From assembly GCA_934438135.1 (NCBI GenBank), contig CAKSBP010000009.1:22122-86121 (forward strand): a DNA stretch of 64,000 bases, in the 5' to 3' direction. A model generated the notes under the pieces. It was not told the DNA's origin and made no database searches. It was given only the letters and a program-made list of their open reading frames with translations. The translations under genes were made by a program, and so were the position numbers. The stretch comes from an uncultured Clostridium sp. (GTDB lineage Bacteria; Bacillota; Clostridia; Lachnospirales; Lachnospiraceae). This document shows positions 60,907-64,000 of the stretch, piece after piece (position 1 is the stretch's first letter; each line of letters begins with the position of its first letter).

Positions 60907-61703
60907 TGCTTTATAAACAGGCTTTTTCTCTTGGACTTCAGAAGGCGATGCGTTATCGTGCAAATTTTTTCTTTGGCATGCTAAGCTTTGTTTTTCCTCT
61001 TAGTATTCAGTATTTTCTCTGGACCAGCGTGTTTGCATCTTCTGATGGGAAAAAGGTATTTGGCTATACATTAGGCCAGATGCTTGCATATGCGGTATTT
61101 GCCGCAGTGACATCCCGTATCGTTTCAACTGGTTTTGTATCGGAAGTTAATATGGAAATCAAACAGGGAGGGTTTGCAAAATATCTGGTACGTCCAATGC
61201 ATTATCTTCCCTATGAAGGTGCCTGCGTACTGGGAGAGAAGATTATGAACATTTTCTTCTCCAGTATTTTAATTTTGATTATTAGTGCACTGCTTCAATG
61301 CTATTATCCGGGAACCATATCAGGAACAGGTCTTGTATTGTATTTTTTATCTATGATATTAGCCATTCTTTTAAACTATGTACTATATGTCTGTTTCTGT
61401 GGAGCAGCCTTTTGGATGCGGGATGGTTCAGGTGCTGTTTTTATTATGACATTCGTTGGAAATATTGTAAGTGGCGGCATTTTTCCACTGGATATTTTCA
61501 GTCGAAATGTGCAGATGGTGTTACGGTCGCTTCCGTTTTGTTACACAACGTATTTTCCGGTATCCTTGATGAATGGAACCATATCTGGAATAGAAATTGG
61601 AAAAGGTTTTCTGGGACAGGTTTTCTGGATTGTAGTTATGAGCGTTCTTACCAATATTGTATGGAGCCGAGGTACGAAAAAATATACGGCGGTCGGCGGC
61701 TGA
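60903..61703 (+). CDS. ABC-2 family permease (DUF990-like), first subunit
   Basis: A 266-residue membrane protein with six hydrophobic helices and the VRPMHYL phrase after a helix pair, as in ABC-2 permeases of the PF06182 kind (MEIKQGGFAKYLVRPM). It forms a heterodimer with the next gene's product. The frame opens at GTG 60897; GGAGG at 60888-60892 and the ATGA overlap with the ATPase stop favour ATG 60903. Confidence 0.88.
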   Translation: MMLYKQAFSLGLQKAMRYRANFFFGMLSFVFPLSIQYFLWTSVFASSDGKKVFGYTLGQMLAYAVFAAVTSRIVSTGFVSEVNMEIKQGGFAKYLVRPMHYLPYEGACVLGEKIMNIFFSSILILIISALLQCYYPGTISGTGLVLYFLSMILAILLNYVLYVCFCGAAFWMRDGSGAVFIMTFVGNIVSGGIFPLDIFSRNVQMVLRSLPFCYTTYFPVSLMNGTISGIEIGKGFLGQVFWIVVMSVLTNIVWSRGTKKYTAVGG

Positions 61704-61722
61704 CGGGAAAGGAAAAGAAATT

Positions 61723-62520
61723 ATGAGTCTGAAAGATTATATAAAATTGTATTTACATATGGTAAAGTACAATATTATGGCACAGATGGAGTATAAAGTG
61801 AATTTTATTTTGTCCATGTTGACAGAAGTTGGTTTTCTACTGGCAAAAAGCCTTTATATCATTGTTATTTTTTCGGTTGGTCTTTCTATTCGGGGAATGA
61901 CGCCAGATCAAATGCTGATGTTTATTGGTTCTTATACGATTATTACAGGAATTATGGATTCAGTGTATTTTCCAAACATTTCGTCTATTCCTTCTTACAT
62001 ACAAAATGGAGAATTGGATATTTACCTGACAAAACCGGTATCTCATCAGTTTTTATGTTCCTTTCGCAAATTTGATATTGGTCTGGGAATTCCAAATGTG
62101 CTTGCCGGCTTTTTGATGGTTATTCTGTCCTGGCAGAGAACAGGAGCAGCAGTCAATTTTACTAATATTGCAGGATATCTGTTTTTTACTATTGCAGGAA
62201 GTGTGGTGACGTATCCGCTGCTTTTGATTCCTACATCTCTTGCATTCCAGTTTATCAGGGTGGATGCTCTTCAGGAAGTACTTTGGGCGTTGTGGGATTT
62301 TAATAATATGCCAATGACGATTTATCACAAATGTATGCAGCGTATTGGAATTTTTCTTGTGCCGATTTTTCTGATTACAAATTTTGCACCGATGTTTGTA
62401 TTTGGCATGCTGCCGCCTGTTTATATTATTTATGGAATTCTTGCAATGCCAATCTTTATCTTCTTGTCAATATTCATCTGGAACAGGGCAATTAAACGTT
62501 ATGCCAGTGCCAGCTCTTAG
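61723..62520 (+). CDS. ABC-2 family permease (DUF990-like), second subunit
   Basis: A 265-residue protein with six hydrophobic helices and the family phrase SIPSYIQNGELDIYLTKPVSHQF. The open frame begins at 61657, inside the preceding gene, but GGGAAAGGA before the ATG at 61723 and family length support that start. Together with the first permease and the ATPase it makes a complete three-gene exporter, the usual form for antibiotics, lantibiotics and some glycolipids. Confidence 0.88.
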   Translation: MSLKDYIKLYLHMVKYNIMAQMEYKVNFILSMLTEVGFLLAKSLYIIVIFSVGLSIRGMTPDQMLMFIGSYTIITGIMDSVYFPNISSIPSYIQNGELDIYLTKPVSHQFLCSFRKFDIGLGIPNVLAGFLMVILSWQRTGAAVNFTNIAGYLFFTIAGSVVTYPLLLIPTSLAFQFIRVDALQEVLWALWDFNNMPMTIYHKCMQRIGIFLVPIFLITNFAPMFVFGMLPPVYIIYGILAMPIFIFLSIFIWNRAIKRYASASS

Positions 62521-62535
62521 AAGGAAGGAATGAAA

Positions 62536-63618
62536 ATGAAAAAAATATTAGGACTCTGCGACCCTGTGATTGATGTATACACAGGGTACGCCTGTATGAA
62601 TTCCATGCTTTTAAACGATGAAAAGGGAGTTGGCTGGTTTGTGCAGAATTATATACAGACAGCTGCCTTTTACAATGAAGCATTGGATTTCTGCTATACG
62701 GATTATTTAAATTTTGATACAGTTTATTTAAATTCTATTCTATATTTTCAGCCGGAGCAGATGTTCAATTGGCCAATTTCAATGTATTCCATTCCAAGAG
62801 AACAGGTTCCAACGGAAGATTTTCTAAATTTTATTCGAAAGGAAATTGACTTGGGATATGGAATCTGTCTTTTTGTGGATTTAAAATATCTGCGGGATTA
62901 TGGATATGACTGGTCTGGTCTTCATGAAATTTTTATTTATGGCTATGATGATGAGGAAGAGGCGGTTTTTGCGACAGGATATGCCAAAGGGAGCTCGTAC
63001 CGCACTATGAAGCATCCATATTCCCAGGTAGTTCCATCTTATGCGGAATTAGATGATACCATTGGATATAATCGGGATGTTACAAGGAAATTCAATACGA
63101 ATCGGATTAGTCTGCTTCATTGGAATCCGGATTATGAGTTTTCATTTTCTGTGAAACAGTTTAAACGGGATATCCATTATTATTTAAATGAAGAAAAATG
63201 GTCGTTCCCAGTTTGTGTAAGAAACACCAGGATGGGAAAACATCCCATGATAGCGTATGGAAACCGTGTGTATGATGTGCTGGGTTCATACGTAAGAAAA
63301 AAGTGCCAAAAGAAGGAAGAAATGGATATACGCCAGATTTATTTTCAACAAAATAAACAGCAGGGGCTGGAATTTAAACTTTCTTATCTGGAGCAGAATG
63401 GTATTTTGAAAGATAGTGGAGAAATTCGGGAACAGATGAAGGAGTTATTAAAGGAATGCAAATCGCTTTTGTTTACTGGAATGGAGTATAACCGGAGAAT
63501 TCAGACTGGGAAGGTACCGAAGTCTGGAACTGGGGAGAAGATGGCGGAGAAGATTGAGCAGCTAAAAGAAATCGAAGAGGGAATGTTAAGAAGATTAAGT
63601 GAAGACATAAAAAACTGA
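62536..63618 (+). CDS. BtrH-like (papain-fold) putative acyltransferase
   Basis: A 360-residue cytosolic protein. I read a match to the N-terminal domain of the BtrH family (butirosin acyltransferase): an early cysteine in YTGYACMNSM (Cys20), then GYGICLFVDLKYL and the histidine of GLHEIFIYGYDDEEE (His130), followed by a strand and an acidic helix. Cys and His are the expected catalytic pair of a papain-like acyl transfer. The C-terminal 150 residues are charged helices. The start is chosen by AAGGAAGGA spacing (an in-frame ATG at 62530 also exists). In the butirosin pathway BtrH moves the ACP-bound acyl group to the aminoglycoside; a similar last step is inferred here. Confidence 0.7.
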   Translation: MKKILGLCDPVIDVYTGYACMNSMLLNDEKGVGWFVQNYIQTAAFYNEALDFCYTDYLNFDTVYLNSILYFQPEQMFNWPISMYSIPREQVPTEDFLNFIRKEIDLGYGICLFVDLKYLRDYGYDWSGLHEIFIYGYDDEEEAVFATGYAKGSSYRTMKHPYSQVVPSYAELDDTIGYNRDVTRKFNTNRISLLHWNPDYEFSFSVKQFKRDIHYYLNEEKWSFPVCVRNTRMGKHPMIAYGNRVYDVLGSYVRKKCQKKEEMDIRQIYFQQNKQQGLEFKLSYLEQNGILKDSGEIREQMKELLKECKSLLFTGMEYNRRIQTGKVPKSGTGEKMAEKIEQLKEIEEGMLRRLSEDIKN

Positions 63619-63622
63619 TAAC

Positions 63623-63664
63623 AAAAAAGCACTGAATTCTATAAATGAAATCCAGTGCTTTTAA
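63623..63664. terminator. Bidirectional terminator between the operon and tRNA-Glu
   Basis: AAAAGCACTG (63625-63634) pairs with CAGTGCTTTT (63653-63662) over an 18-base loop. On the minus strand it ends in six T, so it terminates the tRNA transcript well; on the plus strand it ends the ACP operon. Confidence 0.85.
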
Positions 63665-63669
63665 TTAAA

Positions 63670-63741
63670 TAGCCTGTAGGGGAATCGAACCCCTGATTTC
63701 GCCGTGAGAGGGCGACGTCTTAGCCGCTTGACCAACAGGCC
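63670..63741 (-). tRNA. tRNA-Glu (anticodon CTC), copy 1
   Basis: A 72-base cloverleaf on the minus strand. The 7-bp acceptor stem GGCCTGT/ACAGGCT (one G-T pair) has discriminator A. The D arm GGTCAAGCGGCTAAGAC is present. The anticodon stem TCGCC/GGCGA has loop CTCTCAC, and the T arm is GGGGTTCGAATCCCC. The loop gives anticodon CTC, reading GAG. CCA is not encoded. Confidence 0.95.
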
Positions 63742-63756
63742 TTAATGACGAGTTAT

Positions 63757-63785
63757 ATGATACAATAAGAATTGAAAAAAAGCAA
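63757..63785 (-). promoter_or_regulatory. Promoter of tRNA-Glu copy 1
   Basis: On the minus strand TTGCTT, 17 bases, then TATCAT, ending 16 bases before the tRNA 5' end. Each tRNA copy thus has its own promoter and terminator; the promoter of copy 2 would lie beyond the window. Confidence 0.55.
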
Positions 63786-63882
63786 GCAGTTTTTAAAAAA
63801 AACAGAAAAAGATAAAAAATTATTGGTTATCCTATCAAAAACCGCCGAAAAATACGAAACCAGTTATAGAAGAAGATAAAAC

Positions 63883-63916
63883 AAAAAGCTCCCAATCAAA
63901 TGATCGAAAGCTTTTT
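63883..63916 (-). terminator. Terminator after tRNA-Glu copy 2
   Basis: Read on the minus strand, AAAAAGCT pairs with AGCTTTTT over an 18-base loop, followed by GTTTTAT. Confidence 0.7.
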
Positions 63917-63925
63917 CTACATCAA

Positions 63926-63997
63926 TAGCCTGTAGGGGAATCGAACCCCTGATTTCGCCGTGAGAGGGCGACGTCTTAGCCGCTTGACCAACAGGCC
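63926..63997 (-). tRNA. tRNA-Glu (anticodon CTC), copy 2
   Basis: Identical over all 72 bases to the copy at 63670-63741, 184 bases apart. The tandem continues to within three bases of the window end, so further copies may follow. Confidence 0.95.
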
Positions 63998-64000
63998 TTA

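Larger units (their letters stand above)
63670..63997 (-). repeat. Direct repeat formed by two tRNA-Glu genes
   Basis: Two identical 72-base units with different spacers around them; the spacer between holds a promoter and a terminator. The duplication is a possible site of recombination. Confidence 0.85.

Noticed and set aside
1..64000. Insertion sequences, prophage genes, CRISPR arrays, integrases
   Set aside because: No transposase or integrase motif, terminal inverted repeat or spaced direct repeat was seen, apart from the tandem tRNA genes.

Overview
The window is a continuous stretch of a low-GC Firmicutes chromosome, most likely a gut Lachnospiraceae (Clostridia). I infer this from the AGGAGG-type ribosome binding sites, the sporulation gene spoIVA next to der-plsY-gpsA, a combined mre/min/rodA/mgsA cluster, and ylmE-sepF-ylmH-divIVA. 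I do not assign a genus. There are no transposases, integrases, phage genes or CRISPR arrays. Nearly everything is on the + strand; the exceptions are a DUF378 gene and two tRNA-Glu genes.

Layout. 1-4770: end of a DUF512 protein, then der, plsY, gpsA and spoIVA. 5049-9380: a secreted SH3b-NlpC/P60 hydrolase, an unnamed protein that resembles the last gene of the window, and a membrane-anchored MutS-like ATPase. 9411-17726: RNA/DNA maintenance genes rnhA, mutS, mutL and miaA, a PLP-dependent lyase and radC. 17762-27433: one long morphogenesis/division cluster, mreBCD, mrdA (PBP2 with a large insertion), minCDE, rodA, mgsA and a lipoprotein DD-carboxypeptidase. 27550-35551: a small P-loop protein, DUF378 (-), a membrane HlyD-like protein, yggS/ylmE, sepF, ylmH, divIVA, aroB, lspA and rluD. 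35677-40087: an Hsp20 gene under a CIRCE/HrcA-type operator, an acyl-CoA synthetase and a Na/Pi cotransporter with a PhoU-like tail. 40294-55947: a Wzx/Wzy-type exopolysaccharide or capsule locus with a BY-kinase-like ATPase, a Wzz-like protein, a priming sugar transferase, five glycosyltransferases, a pyruvyltransferase, an Fe-S F420-hydrogenase-like protein, a polymerase, an acetyltransferase, a flippase and a VanZ protein. A strong terminator ends it.

The most unusual part is 56077-63618, a tight eight-gene operon: a discrete acyl carrier protein, a BtrJ/PGM1-like ATP-grasp ligase, a MurG/UGT-like glycosyltransferase, a radical SAM/SPASM enzyme, an ABC exporter (one ATPase, two ABC-2/DUF990-type permeases) and a protein resembling the BtrH acyltransferase domain. 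ACP + ATP-grasp ligase + BtrH-like transferase is the logic by which butirosin biosynthesis loads an amino acid onto a carrier protein and transfers it to an aminoglycoside. Here the decarboxylase and monooxygenase of that pathway are absent, and a glycosyltransferase and a radical SAM enzyme are present instead. I infer a pathway that makes and exports an aminoacylated, probably glycosylated, small molecule or envelope constituent. I do not recognise it as a described system, and its product is unknown.

The window ends with two identical tRNA-Glu(CTC) genes on the minus strand. Assignments rest on motif reading by eye; no database search was run.
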